From assembly GCA_029776155.1 (NCBI GenBank), contig JAKOTU010000040.1, positions 1-64,000 on the forward strand: a stretch of 64,000 bases of DNA, given 5' to 3'. Within the stretch, counting starts at the first letter, position 1; each line of letters starts with the position of its first letter. The position numbers were made by a program, and so were the translations under genes. The DNA comes from Bacillota bacterium. Its GTDB lineage: Bacteria; Bacillota; Limnochordia; Darwinibacteriales; Darwinibacteriaceae. Of this stretch, positions 16,828-25,573 are shown in pieces. A model generated the notes under the pieces. The model was given only the letters and a program-made list of their open reading frames with translations, had not been told where the DNA came from and ran no database searches.

Positions 16828-18484
16828 GTTCTGGACGTTATACCGCGCCCTCCTTAGTGATCATTACGGCCTTTCTGCAGCCAAGTACTACTACTTGAAG
16901 AAAAGGCAGCGCACCTGGGAGCCGCTGGTCATCGCGGCTGCCCTGGGGCCTGCACTGGCCATGGCGATTGCCTTTATCTGGAATCTCACGGAAAAGCTGT
17001 TCCTGGCGGGCTTGGCCTTCGGACAGCCCCACCTGGCCCTGCTCAACGGCGCGCTTTTGGTGGGCCTAGCTGGCTTGTTCTTCGGCTTTTTCTCTGTACT
17101 TTCCGCCTTTTACTTCAGTACTGACCTGCCCGTTTTGGTCCCCCTGCCCCTCCAATCCTGGGAGATCCTAGGGGCAAAACTGGCGGTGGTGCTCACGGGT
17201 CAGTACGCGATCAACCTTATCGTCCTGCTGCCCCTCTGCCTGCGCTATGGGCTTTTGGCCGGTGTGGGGCTGGGTTTTGTGCTCAGCGCGGTGGTGGTCT
17301 TTTTTGCCCTGCCCCTGCTGCCATTGGTTCTCGCCAGTTTACTGGCTGTGCTGCTCATGCGCGCTGTGAACCTCAGCAGGCACCGGGATAAACTGACCTT
17401 AATCGGCGGCCTGGTGCTGCTGGTGGTCACCATAGGATTCCAGTTTTGGCTGCAGAACAGCCTGGGAGCGCAGGACCCCGAAGTTATCATGGAGCAGCTG
17501 CTCAGCCGGGCCGATGGGCTGGTTCGGGCGGCAGGGCGGGTTTTCCCACCTAGCGTGTGGGCGGCCCAGGCCATGGCCTATGCCCACACGGGCCAGGGCT
17601 GGCTGAACCTGCTGTACCTGGTGTTGGTAAGTGTGCTGGCCTTGTTGGTCCTGTATCTCCTGGGTGAGAAAGTCTTCCTGCAGGGCTTGCTTCAGGGCCT
17701 GGAGGGAACGAGGGGTTCGGGAAAAAGGCGTCAAGTAAGCCTGGACAGGGAAGGCCGCTGGCCGCTGCTCACCTTGGGCCTTTTGGAAGCCAAGCTCTTT
17801 GTGCGTCATCCAGGTTTCGCCCTCAACGGTTTAGTTGGTTATGTGCTGGTGCCGGCTATGGTCCTGCTCCCCCTCTTTGGCCAAAGTCTGCAGAATAACC
17901 CCTTTGAGCTTTTGGCCTTGGATCGGCTGCCTCCTGCGGTGGTCGCAGGGGGGATCGCCTTGTTTTTCATGTTCATGACGGCCATGTCCATGATCCCCGC
18001 AACCACCTTTTCCCGGGAGGGAGGCCAGCTGTGGATTATCCGCAGCCTGCCCTTGACCATCGAGCAGATTATCGCCGCCAAAGTCGTGGGCTCCCAAGTG
18101 GTGAACACTGTAGGGTGTGTGCTGGGGATAGTCCCCGTGGCCTTTTTTTTGGGCTGGGGAGCCGAGGAGGTTGTGCTGGGCGCGCTGCTGGGCGTGCTTT
18201 TAGCGAGCGCCTTGGCGGGTTTTCTCGTGCTCTTTGATCTGCGCAAGCCCATGCTCGTTTGGACTAACCCCATTAAGGCCGTGAAAAGCAACCTCAATGC
18301 CATGGTGGGGCTGCTGATAGGCCTGGCCTTGGGCCTTCTCCTGGGCGTGCTCATCTACTGGAACCTGCAGAGCGGAACTCTGTGGCTGATACCCCTAGAG
18401 CTCCTCGGCGCGGCCCTGCTTCTGGGAGCTGCGGTGAGGGCTTTGGTGAAGCGCTGGGCGCCCGCCTTGTGGGCCAGGATTTAG
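16808..18484 (+). CDS. putative ABC exporter membrane protein
   Basis: Large membrane protein of about 558 residues with some twelve hydrophobic segments, partner of the preceding ATPase. The N-terminus has a cytoplasmic segment (FWTLYRALLSDHYGLSAAKYYYLKKRQR) seen in the putative ABC exporter group. It resembles ABC-2 permeases in layout; the exported substrate is unknown. Starts at 16808, 16814 or 16817 (all ATG) are possible; AGGTG at 16803-16807 best suits 16814. The reading frame runs far back into the ATPase gene, but that part is not coding. No clear link to the peptide system upstream apart from adjacency. Confidence 0.78.
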   Translation: MAMMRPRFWTLYRALLSDHYGLSAAKYYYLKKRQRTWEPLVIAAALGPALAMAIAFIWNLTEKLFLAGLAFGQPHLALLNGALLVGLAGLFFGFFSVLSAFYFSTDLPVLVPLPLQSWEILGAKLAVVLTGQYAINLIVLLPLCLRYGLLAGVGLGFVLSAVVVFFALPLLPLVLASLLAVLLMRAVNLSRHRDKLTLIGGLVLLVVTIGFQFWLQNSLGAQDPEVIMEQLLSRADGLVRAAGRVFPPSVWAAQAMAYAHTGQGWLNLLYLVLVSVLALLVLYLLGEKVFLQGLLQGLEGTRGSGKRRQVSLDREGRWPLLTLGLLEAKLFVRHPGFALNGLVGYVLVPAMVLLPLFGQSLQNNPFELLALDRLPPAVVAGGIALFFMFMTAMSMIPATTFSREGGQLWIIRSLPLTIEQIIAAKVVGSQVVNTVGCVLGIVPVAFFLGWGAEEVVLGALLGVLLASALAGFLVLFDLRKPMLVWTNPIKAVKSNLNAMVGLLIGLALGLLLGVLIYWNLQSGTLWLIPLELLGAALLLGAAVRALVKRWAPALWARI

Positions 18485-18495
18485 GGGGGTGTGGC

Positions 18496-19716
18496 ATGTT
18501 GTTTTTGGAGAACCCCATTGTGCGGGATCTGCTGCTCCTCATCTTCGGGCTGGCCTTGGGCGCGCTAGCCTACGGCCTCGTGCGGAAGTATGTGTTTGGC
18601 TGGCTGCACCGCCTGCTGCGCAGAACACCAACTAAGTGGGATGATCTCTTCTTTGAGCAGGGGGCCTTGAACACTGCGGCGCTGGTTATCCCCGCGGCTG
18701 TTTTGTTCCGCGTCGTGCCGTATTTGGCGGTGCTCCAGGAGGGAGTTAGCCAGCTGCTTAAGGTGTTTGTGGTGCTCGCCACCGCGGTCACACTGGACCG
18801 CCTGCTCCGCACGGGCTTGGCCATCTACAACACCTTTCCCATTTCTGTTCGGATGCCCCTGAAGGGACTGGTGCAGATTCTGCAGATCGCGCTTTGGGCT
18901 TTTGCGGGCACCATTGTCTTTTCCCTGTTGTTGGGGCAGTCACCCTGGATCCTGGTCAGCGGCTTGGGCGCGGTGAGCGCGGTCCTCTTGGTGGTGTTCC
19001 AGGATACTGTTCTGGCCTTCTTTGCAGGATTACAGCTCACCTTCAATGACCAGGTGCGGGTAGGGGATTGGATCGAGGTGCCCAAATACAACGCGGACGG
19101 TTCCGTCGTGGAAGTGGCCCTCCACTACGTTAAAGTGCGCAATTGGGATAGATCCATTACCACCATCCCCACCCATAAGCTCACTGCCGACTCCTTTGTG
19201 AACTGGCGCGGTATGTTTGAAGGGGGAGGGCGGCGCATTAAGCGGGCGGTGCTCATTGACCAGACCAGTGTGCGCTTCCTCGATGCAGAGCTTCTGGAGC
19301 ACCTAAGCAAGATCCAGCTGCTCCAGGACTATCTGGCCCGCAAGACCAAGGAGATTGAGGAGTACAACCGCCTCCACAACATTGATGAAAGCTCGCTGGT
19401 GAACGGCCGCCACTTAACCAACCTGGGTACGTTCCGGGCCTATCTCCAGGCTTACCTCAAGAACCATCCCCAGATCAACCAGGATCTGATCATGATCGTG
19501 CGGCAGCTGCCGCCCACTACTAACGGTCTGCCCATGGAGATCTATGCCTTTACCAAGGATACGGCCTGGGTAAACCACGAAGGCGTGGCCGCCGATATTT
19601 TCGACCATATCTTGGCTATCATTCCAGAGTTTGGGCTGCGCGTGTTCCAAAACCCCAGCGGTCATGATCTTATGCAGGCACTAACGGGAAAGGGGATGGA
19701 AGTTGGCGTACGTTAG
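18496..19716 (+). CDS. MscS family mechanosensitive ion channel (YbdG-like)
   Basis: Small-conductance mechanosensitive channel that releases solutes on sudden osmotic downshift. The 406-residue product has about four or five membrane helices in its first 190 residues, the pore-lining region ending in FAGLQLTFNDQVRVGDWI, then the cytoplasmic beta domain with RNWDRSITTIPTHKL and NWRGMFEGGGRRIKRAVLID. These last motifs are those of the YbdG-like branch. The start at 18496 follows GGGGGGTG; the reading frame upstream overlaps the ABC permease gene and is not coding. It overlaps the next gene by 14 bases. Confidence 0.9.
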   Translation: MLFLENPIVRDLLLLIFGLALGALAYGLVRKYVFGWLHRLLRRTPTKWDDLFFEQGALNTAALVIPAAVLFRVVPYLAVLQEGVSQLLKVFVVLATAVTLDRLLRTGLAIYNTFPISVRMPLKGLVQILQIALWAFAGTIVFSLLLGQSPWILVSGLGAVSAVLLVVFQDTVLAFFAGLQLTFNDQVRVGDWIEVPKYNADGSVVEVALHYVKVRNWDRSITTIPTHKLTADSFVNWRGMFEGGGRRIKRAVLIDQTSVRFLDAELLEHLSKIQLLQDYLARKTKEIEEYNRLHNIDESSLVNGRHLTNLGTFRAYLQAYLKNHPQINQDLIMIVRQLPPTTNGLPMEIYAFTKDTAWVNHEGVAADIFDHILAIIPEFGLRVFQNPSGHDLMQALTGKGMEVGVR

Positions 19717-20647
19717 AACGGAGTACCCCCAGTGGTCGTGGTCCTTCTCCAGGCAGCGGATCTTCGCCAGCTGCCTGCGCCGGTATTATTACACCTACTA
19801 TGCTTCCCACAATGGATGGGAACGGGACGCACCGCCAGAGGCGGCCACAGCTTATCGCCTCAAGCAGTTAGCTAACCTCTACACTACTCTAGGCGATGCT
19901 GTGCACAAAACCGCAGAGTCCATGGTGGCCAGGGCTGCCCAGGGGCGCGAGCTGCCCCCGGTCCAGGCTGTAGAAGAAGAAATCCGCAGACATCTGCGGA
20001 GGGTGTGGAAGTCTTCCCGGGAGAACCGGGAGGCTTTTCTGCTGCGCCCCAACCGGGTGGACATGCTCCGGGAGTTTTACTATGGCACTGGAGTAAGCGA
20101 TGCCCTCATCGAGCGCATTAACCAACGCCTGGTCCAGGCGGCCCAGGGTTTGGTGCGCAGCCAAGTGTGGACGGACCTGCGGCGGAAGGGTACCTTGGTG
20201 GTGAGCTGTGAACAGTTTGAGACCATTTCCCTGGCAGGCACGCCCGTCTACGCGGTACCGGATCTGATCTACCGAGACGGGGAAGGCCGCTGGGTGGTGG
20301 TGGATTGGAAGAGCGGGGAAGAGGTGGAGGAGAACAGGGATCAGGTAGCCCTTTATGTTCTGTTTGTGCAGGTGAAGTATGCCGTTCCTGCGGCAAAGAT
20401 CACTGCCCGCTTAGAGTACCTAATCGAGGAAAGATGGGTTGAGCTGCAGTTCAGCGACGAGCACCTGCAAGAGGTGAAGGACAAGGCTCTGGCCAGTATG
20501 GAGGAGATGAAAAAGCTCCTCCAGGATCCTCGGCACAACATTCCCCGGCCCAAAGAGCAGTTTGACCTCACTGAAGCCCGGGAACAGTGCCCATTCTGCA
20601 ATTTTTATGAGCTGTGTGAACAGGAATTAGAGCTCAGCGCCGGGTAG
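19703..20647 (+). CDS. PD-(D/E)XK nuclease, RecB/AddB/Cas4-like with Fe-S cysteines
   Basis: Predicted stand-alone exonuclease of 314 residues. The nuclease core shows VPDLIY (Asp about 186), VVDWKSG (Asp 201, Lys 203) and a following Gln in DQVALY, as in the RecB family. One Cys near the N-terminus (FASCLRRYYY, Cys 24) and three near the C-terminus (CPFCNFYELC, about 295-305) have the spacing of the 4Fe-4S clasp of AddB and Cas4. No helicase or cas gene is nearby. It starts at TTG 19703 inside the MscS gene and ends one base before the convergent HAD gene. The role is probably DNA end processing. Confidence 0.85.
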   Translation: MAYVRTEYPQWSWSFSRQRIFASCLRRYYYTYYASHNGWERDAPPEAATAYRLKQLANLYTTLGDAVHKTAESMVARAAQGRELPPVQAVEEEIRRHLRRVWKSSRENREAFLLRPNRVDMLREFYYGTGVSDALIERINQRLVQAAQGLVRSQVWTDLRRKGTLVVSCEQFETISLAGTPVYAVPDLIYRDGEGRWVVVDWKSGEEVEENRDQVALYVLFVQVKYAVPAAKITARLEYLIEERWVELQFSDEHLQEVKDKALASMEEMKKLLQDPRHNIPRPKEQFDLTEAREQCPFCNFYELCEQELELSAG

Positions 20648-21247
20648 TCAACGTGCTTGGCGCTGGGGCTGGTTGAGGAAGAAGTGGATGTGCTCACCGA
20701 TTTCCTCCCAATTCTTCACCAGGGGCAGATCATTGGGGCGCCGGGCGTTGTGGGAGGCGTAAAAGAGCAGGGTATAGATTCCGCTTGCCGCCACTTCCTG
20801 AGCATTCTCCAGCTTGTCATCGACGAAGAACTGCACGCCTAGTTCCAGGCAGCGGGCTTTCTTGGAATAGCCCTGGCCCGTGGGACACATGGTGAGGCTG
20901 TGGTAAGGGAAGCCGTGCCGAGCCAGCCAGCTTTCCGTTACGGTCCTGTGCCGCTCATCACGGTGGGTGATCAGGTGGATGATGCAGCCCTGTTCATGCA
21001 GGGCGCGCAGCGTTTCCGGCGCCCCTTCCCGCGGCGGGACAGTGGTGAAGATGCCCTCTATGCAGGAGGCGAAGAACTCTTCTACTTCGTCCCGGGTTTT
21101 GTTGAAGGCATCTTCCACGTTGTAGGCCGGTCTGAGGATGGGTTCGCCGAAATAGGCGCTGGCTGCCTCCAGCCAGATGTTGCGGGTGCCGTCGTCGTCG
21201 TTGGTGAGGACTCCGTCTATGTCGAAGCCGAATACGTATGGTCTGAT
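20648..21247 (-). CDS. HAD-superfamily 5'-nucleotidase (NT5C-like), probable AUC start
   Basis: HAD phosphatase, probably acting on nucleotides. Motif I GFDIDGVLTND (Asp 9 and Asp 11 of the product), the motif II region HLITHRDERH, and motif III/IV FFVDDKLENA are all present, giving 199 residues. Motif I lies upstream of the first ATG/GTG/TTG in frame (GTG at 21118), so any protein begun there would be inactive. In frame, ATC at 21247 sits 9 bases after a perfect AAGGAGG that overlaps the ogt stop codon. I therefore infer initiation at AUC. A sequence error near the start is the alternative. It follows ogt in the same operon. Confidence 0.8.
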   Translation of the reverse strand: MRPYVFGFDIDGVLTNDDDGTRNIWLEAASAYFGEPILRPAYNVEDAFNKTRDEVEEFFASCIEGIFTTVPPREGAPETLRALHEQGCIIHLITHRDERHRTVTESWLARHGFPYHSLTMCPTGQGYSKKARCLELGVQFFVDDKLENAQEVAASGIYTLLFYASHNARRPNDLPLVKNWEEIGEHIHFFLNQPQRQAR

Positions 21248-21261
21248 GGTAGTGCACCTCC

Positions 21262-21762
21262 TTAGGCTAGTAGGTTTGGTGCTAGCGTAACATTTTCTAA
21301 CTCTAAAAGCAAGCGCTTGCGGTTCAGCCCTCCGCCGTAGCCGCCTAGACCATGGGTCCCTAGGACCCGGTGGCAGGGCACAATGACGCTGACGGGGTTA
21401 GCGCCCACGGCCTGGCCCACCGCGCGGTACGCTTTGATGCCCAGACTCTCGGCAATTCGTTTGTAGGTGGTAACCGACCCGTGGGGGATCCGCCGGAGCT
21501 CCTCCCACACCTTCATCTGGAAGGGGGTTCCCAGGAGGAGCACGGGCCAGGTGAACTCAACTTTTTCACCGCGAAAATACGCTTGTAGATCGCTCCGGGG
21601 GCCCTCGGGCAGGGGTTTTAGGGGGAACTCGCTGGCGGGAAAGCGGATGCTGGTGAATTTCTCTCCCCCTGCTTGGTCAAAGGAAGCGTAAACCAGCTGT
21701 CCCTGGGCAAACCAAAGGTAGAAAGGGCCCAGGGGAGTTTGATATACTGAACGCTGCTGCAC
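21262..21762 (-). CDS. ogt: methylated-DNA-[protein]-cysteine S-methyltransferase
   Basis: Suicide DNA-repair protein that takes the alkyl group from O6-alkylguanine onto its own cysteine. The 166-residue product has the family's RRIPHGSVTTYKRIAESLG helix-turn-helix region and the active site VPCHRVLG (Cys about 129), followed by GLGGYGGGLNRKRLLLELE. The GTG at 21762 follows GGAGGG by 7 bases. The reading frame continues upstream through the divergent MATE gene, but that part is antisense and not coding. The stop codon is part of the next gene's ribosome binding site. Confidence 0.92.
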   Translation of the reverse strand: MQQRSVYQTPLGPFYLWFAQGQLVYASFDQAGGEKFTSIRFPASEFPLKPLPEGPRSDLQAYFRGEKVEFTWPVLLLGTPFQMKVWEELRRIPHGSVTTYKRIAESLGIKAYRAVGQAVGANPVSVIVPCHRVLGTHGLGGYGGGLNRKRLLLELENVTLAPNLLA

Positions 21763-21806
21763 GGACCATCCCTCCAGATGAGGTATAATAGAAACATAGT
21801 TCGCCT

Positions 21807-21827
21807 GGGAAGGGGTGAATCCTTCCC
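21807..21827. repeat. inverted repeat between ogt and the MATE gene
   Basis: GGGAAGG-GGTGAAT-CCTTCCC lies 24 bases before the MATE start and downstream of a TATAAT (21783-21788) that lacks a good -35. It may form a leader hairpin or be an operator; no regulator can be assigned. Confidence 0.35.
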
Positions 21828-21850
21828 GCTGGTAGAAGGGAGAGAGGCCA

Positions 21851-23206
21851 TTGGATAACTGTACAGCGGCCGAGCGGGCGGATTTCCGAACTCGGATTTT
21901 GCGCTTAGCTTGGCCGGCCATTGTGGAAAACCTGCTGCATACCATGGTGGGCATTGTGGACACGGCTATGGTGGGGCGTTTGGGGGCGGCGGCCCTAGCT
22001 GCAGTGGGCTTGGGCAACCAGATCAACCATCTGGGGCTGACCATTTTCTCGGCTCTAGCCACCGGCAGCACCGCCTTGGTGGCCAGGCACATAGGGGCCC
22101 GGGAACCGGAGCGGGCCCGGGATGTGGCCCGACAGTCCCTGATCCTTGGAGTGTTTGTTTCCGGCGCTGTTATGCTCATTTTTCTGACTTCTGCCCGGGG
22201 ATTGGTGGGGTTTTTGTTCCGGCGGGCCGAGGTAGGGGTGTTAGACCAGGCGGCCGGGTATGTGCGCATCGTGTCACTAGCCATGATCTTGAATTATTTC
22301 CTCATCGTCATTAACGCGGTTTTGCGGGGGGCGGGGAACACCAAAACCCCCATGCAGATCACTGCCCTGGTGAACGTCATCAACATCATCGGCAACACTG
22401 TTTTCATCTACGGAGTGGGTCCGGTGCCCGCTCTAGGGGTGGCAGGGGCTGCCCTGGGCACGGCCATTTCCCAAGCCTGCGGGGGCATTTTGGCCCTGCG
22501 GGTACTGTGCAGGGATGAACTCCTGGGCCTGCGCCCTGCCGATTCTTTTCGCCCGGATTGGGACATCATCCGCCGTATTGCCAATATTGGGGTGCCTGCA
22601 GGTGTGGAGCAGGGCATGCTCCGGGTGGGACAGCTCTTTTACACCATGATCATCTCCTCGCTGGGCACCATCTCCTACGCCGCCCACCAGGTGGCCCTCA
22701 ATGCCGAATCGCTGTCCTTTATGCCTGGGGCGGGGTTTGCCGTGGCCGCCACCACCTTGGTGGGGCAGAACCTGGGGGCAGGGCAGCCCGACGATGCGGA
22801 AAGGGCCGGAAAAGTGGGGCGCAACATGGGCATGTTGGTCATGTCCGCCATGGGCATAGTCTTTTTCTTGTTCCCAGGCCCCATCGTGCGCATCTTCTCC
22901 CAGGATCCTGAGGTAATCGCCCTGGCTGTGGTCTGTCTGCGCCTGGTGGCCGTGGCCCAGCCCTCCCTGGCTGTGTGGATGATCCTGGCTGGCGGTCTGC
23001 GGGGAGCTGGGGACACGCGGTCAATTATGGGGATGGTCATGGTGTCCTTCCTCGGTGTGCGCGTCGGCCTGGCGTACCTGTTGGCCCTGCGCCTGGGTCT
23101 GGGATTGGTTGGGGCTTGGATCGCCATGGTTGCTGACCTCTTCCTGCGCAGCATCCTCATTCAGCTGCGCTTTCGTCGGGGAGAGTGGAAATTAGTTAAA
23201 GTATAG
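21851..23206 (+). CDS. MATE family efflux transporter
   Basis: Inner-membrane multidrug/toxin extrusion protein, exchanging cationic drugs or metabolites for Na+ or H+. The 451-residue product has about twelve helices in two related halves; family marks are LAWPAIVENLLHTMVGIVDTAMVGRLG near the N-terminus and NAVLRGAGNTKTPM in the first half, with the counterpart ILAGGLRGAGDTRS in the second half. TTG 21851 is the likely start, preceded by AAGGGAGAG. Divergent from ogt. Substrate unknown. Confidence 0.92.
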   Translation: MDNCTAAERADFRTRILRLAWPAIVENLLHTMVGIVDTAMVGRLGAAALAAVGLGNQINHLGLTIFSALATGSTALVARHIGAREPERARDVARQSLILGVFVSGAVMLIFLTSARGLVGFLFRRAEVGVLDQAAGYVRIVSLAMILNYFLIVINAVLRGAGNTKTPMQITALVNVINIIGNTVFIYGVGPVPALGVAGAALGTAISQACGGILALRVLCRDELLGLRPADSFRPDWDIIRRIANIGVPAGVEQGMLRVGQLFYTMIISSLGTISYAAHQVALNAESLSFMPGAGFAVAATTLVGQNLGAGQPDDAERAGKVGRNMGMLVMSAMGIVFFLFPGPIVRIFSQDPEVIALAVVCLRLVAVAQPSLAVWMILAGGLRGAGDTRSIMGMVMVSFLGVRVGLAYLLALRLGLGLVGAWIAMVADLFLRSILIQLRFRRGEWKLVKV

Positions 23207-23221
23207 GAGGGAGCGTTAGTT

Positions 23222-24319
23222 ATGCGAGAACTCACTTTCTTTATGCCAACCAGAGTTGTTTTCGGCCAGGATGTGGTGAAAAAGGCTGGGGATGGTTTGG
23301 CCCTTGGCCGCAAGGCCTTGATCGTCACCGGCCAGACGTCCGCCCGCAAAAGCGGGGCCCTGGATGATGTTCTATCCGTGCTCACAGGTGATTACGTCCT
23401 CTTTGACCGTGTGGAGAACAACCCCACCGGTGAGAACTGCCTGGAAGGGGCGGAGTTAGCTAAAAAGGAGAACTGCGACTACATTATCGCCATCGGCGGG
23501 GGATCACCCCTGGATGCGGCCAAGGTCATGGCTGTCCTCGCGGTGAACGACAAAAAGCCCTTGGAGCTCTATGGGGGATGGGAGAACCAGCCTTTGCCCA
23601 TAGTGGCCATCCCCACCACTGCAGGGACGGGCAGTGAGGTTACTCCATACGCGGTCTTAACCCTGCACGAGGAGGAGACCAAAAAGGGCCTGGGCGGACC
23701 GGACCTGTTTCCACGGGTGGCCTACTTGGATCCCAAATACACTGCTTCGCTGCCCCGGCAGGTGACCATCGACACCGCGGTGGACGCCCTCTCCCACTTG
23801 GTGGAAGGATATCTGTCCAATCGAGCCACGCCCGCGAGTGATTTTGTGGCCCTCCAGGGCATTGCGGTGTGGGGCGCGACCATCCCGGCACTGCGCGCGG
23901 GGCAGTTTACCATGGAAGACAGGGAGAATCTGCTGCTTGCCTCCATGCTGGGTGGGATTACCATTGCCCAAACTGGGACCACCTTTGTGCATGCCCTGGG
24001 TTATCCCTTGACTTACTTCCATGATTACCCCCACGGCCGGGCCAACGGTGTGTTTATGGCTTCCTACTTGGAGTATACCAACGAGCATGCGCCGGAGCGG
24101 GTGGAAACGGTCTTGGAGCTGTTGGACGTGCCTTCTTTGGAGGCTTTCCGTGAGCTGATGAATGAGCTGTTTGCCGATTTTGTAGGTAAGCTGCACGTGG
24201 GTGAAGAGCGAATTCGCGCTTACGCGGAAAAGGCTGCCCAGACCCGCAACGTGACCTATTCCCGGGGCACTCCCACGGTGGACCAGTTGACCAAAATCCT
24301 CAAGGACAATATACTATAA
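23222..24319 (+). CDS. iron-containing alcohol dehydrogenase
   Basis: NAD(P)-dependent group III alcohol dehydrogenase of 365 residues. The nucleotide-binding motif is IAIGGGSPLDAAK, followed by IPTTAGTGSEVT. Metal ligands are visible in DTAVDALSHLVEG (Asp, His), FVHALGYPL (His) and YPHGRANG (His). In an anaerobe it may make or use an alcohol for redox balance; the substrate is open. The ATG follows GGAGGGAGCG, 15 bases after the MATE gene, so the two are probably cotranscribed. A hairpin separates it from the convergent peptidase. Confidence 0.92.
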   Translation: MRELTFFMPTRVVFGQDVVKKAGDGLALGRKALIVTGQTSARKSGALDDVLSVLTGDYVLFDRVENNPTGENCLEGAELAKKENCDYIIAIGGGSPLDAAKVMAVLAVNDKKPLELYGGWENQPLPIVAIPTTAGTGSEVTPYAVLTLHEEETKKGLGGPDLFPRVAYLDPKYTASLPRQVTIDTAVDALSHLVEGYLSNRATPASDFVALQGIAVWGATIPALRAGQFTMEDRENLLLASMLGGITIAQTGTTFVHALGYPLTYFHDYPHGRANGVFMASYLEYTNEHAPERVETVLELLDVPSLEAFRELMNELFADFVGKLHVGEERIRAYAEKAAQTRNVTYSRGTPTVDQLTKILKDNIL

Positions 24320-24329
24320 GGGAGACAAA

Positions 24330-24359
24330 GTGCCCGTCCAGTCGAGGTTGGACGGGCAC
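24330..24359. terminator. hairpin between convergent genes
   Basis: GTGCCCGTCCA pairs with TGGACGGGCAC (11 bp). It lies between the alcohol dehydrogenase and the M20 peptidase. It lacks a long T tract on either side, so it could be a weak terminator or a 3'-end stabiliser. Confidence 0.6.
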
Positions 24360-24376
24360 CAGTTCCCTATTCTGCT

Positions 24377-25489
24377 TCAGTTCTCTTTGATGATCTGGAG
24401 CACATATTGGGCGGCTGCTTCCAGCTGGTCCACGGGCATGGCTTCGTCGGTGGTATGCACATTGGTGTAGCCCAGGCCCAAAATGACCGAAGGGATGCCA
24501 TAACCATTGATGATGTTGGCATCGCTTCCGCCGCCTGTCTTTTCGATTCTGGGCTCTAGCCCCAGGGACTGCGCTGCTTTTACCGCCAGCTGCACTACAT
24601 GATCCTCTTGGGTTAGGCGGAAGGAGCTGTAGCTGTCCGTTACCACCACGTCCGCTTCCACGCCGTGGGCAGCACAAGTGGTTTTGATCACCTCCACCAT
24701 GTGCTCCACCTGGCGGTTGAGTTTCTCCTGATCCAATGAACGGGCCTCACCCTGGAACTCCACCCGGTCGGGGATGATGTTAGTGGCCACGCCGCCGCGA
24801 ATCACACCGACGTTGGCGGTGGTTTCAGGGTCGATGCGGCCCAGTTTCATCTTGGTTAGAGCTTCCGCCGCTACCACAATGGCGCTGATGCCCTTTTCGG
24901 GAGCCACTCCCGCATGGGCCGCCCGGCCGTGGATGGTGGCGGAGATGTTCTTTTGGGCTGGGGCTTGCACCACTATGGTACCCACAGGTCCGCCGGTGTC
25001 TAAGAAGTAGCCTGCTTGCGCCTTGAGGCGGCTGGGATCGACGTTCTTAGCTCCGTGCAGCCCGCCTTCTTCGGCCACGGTAAAGAGGATTTCCAGGCGC
25101 CCGTGGGGAATCTGTTGTTCTTGGAGTGTGCGGACTGCTTCCAGTATGGCCGCAATGCCGGCCACATCATCCGCGGCCAGGATGGTGGTGCCATCACTGC
25201 GGATTACCCCATCCTTGAGCACGGGTTTGATGCCGCGCCCAGGTTCCACCCGGTCCATGTGGGCGCAGAACAGAAGGGCCGGGGCGTCCTTCGTGCCTTC
25301 CAATACGGCGATGAGGTTGCCGGTATTTCCTCCGATCCTGGCACCGGCATCGTCTTCCGTGACGGTAAAGCCCAGGGCTTCCAGTTTCGGTTTTAGGGCA
25401 TCGGCCATGAGCCGTTCGTCTTTGGAGGCGGCGTCCACCTGCACCAGTGCCAGGAATTCATCCAGTAAGCGCTGCTTGTTTATATCCAT
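24377..25489 (-). CDS. M20 family metallopeptidase (peptidase T-like)
   Basis: Cytoplasmic zinc peptidase, probably releasing residues from short peptides. The 370-residue product has the first zinc motif LLFCAHMDRVEPG, the bridging Asp in LAADDVAG, the catalytic base in FTVAEEGGL, and the dimerisation domain with THHGRAAHAG-like sequence (TIHGRAAHAG). It is of the PepT-like subgroup. ATG 25489 follows AAGGAGG by 8 bases; the reading frame extends further upstream but that part overlaps the divergent exporter. It is convergent with the alcohol dehydrogenase. Confidence 0.9.
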   Translation of the reverse strand: MDINKQRLLDEFLALVQVDAASKDERLMADALKPKLEALGFTVTEDDAGARIGGNTGNLIAVLEGTKDAPALLFCAHMDRVEPGRGIKPVLKDGVIRSDGTTILAADDVAGIAAILEAVRTLQEQQIPHGRLEILFTVAEEGGLHGAKNVDPSRLKAQAGYFLDTGGPVGTIVVQAPAQKNISATIHGRAAHAGVAPEKGISAIVVAAEALTKMKLGRIDPETTANVGVIRGGVATNIIPDRVEFQGEARSLDQEKLNRQVEHMVEVIKTTCAAHGVEADVVVTDSYSSFRLTQEDHVVQLAVKAAQSLGLEPRIEKTGGGSDANIINGYGIPSVILGLGYTNVHTTDEAMPVDQLEAAAQYVLQIIKEN

Positions 25490-25573
25490 TACATCGACCT
25501 CCTTATGACTTTGCTTTTCAACACGGCAATAGTATTTCCTGCCAGCAGTCCAGAGGGAATGGGATGATCCGAA

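Noticed and set aside
21763-22284. Long upstream extension of the ogt reading frame
   Set aside because: It is antisense to the MATE gene, has no family similarity and no ribosome binding site; Ogt proteins begin near GTG 21762.
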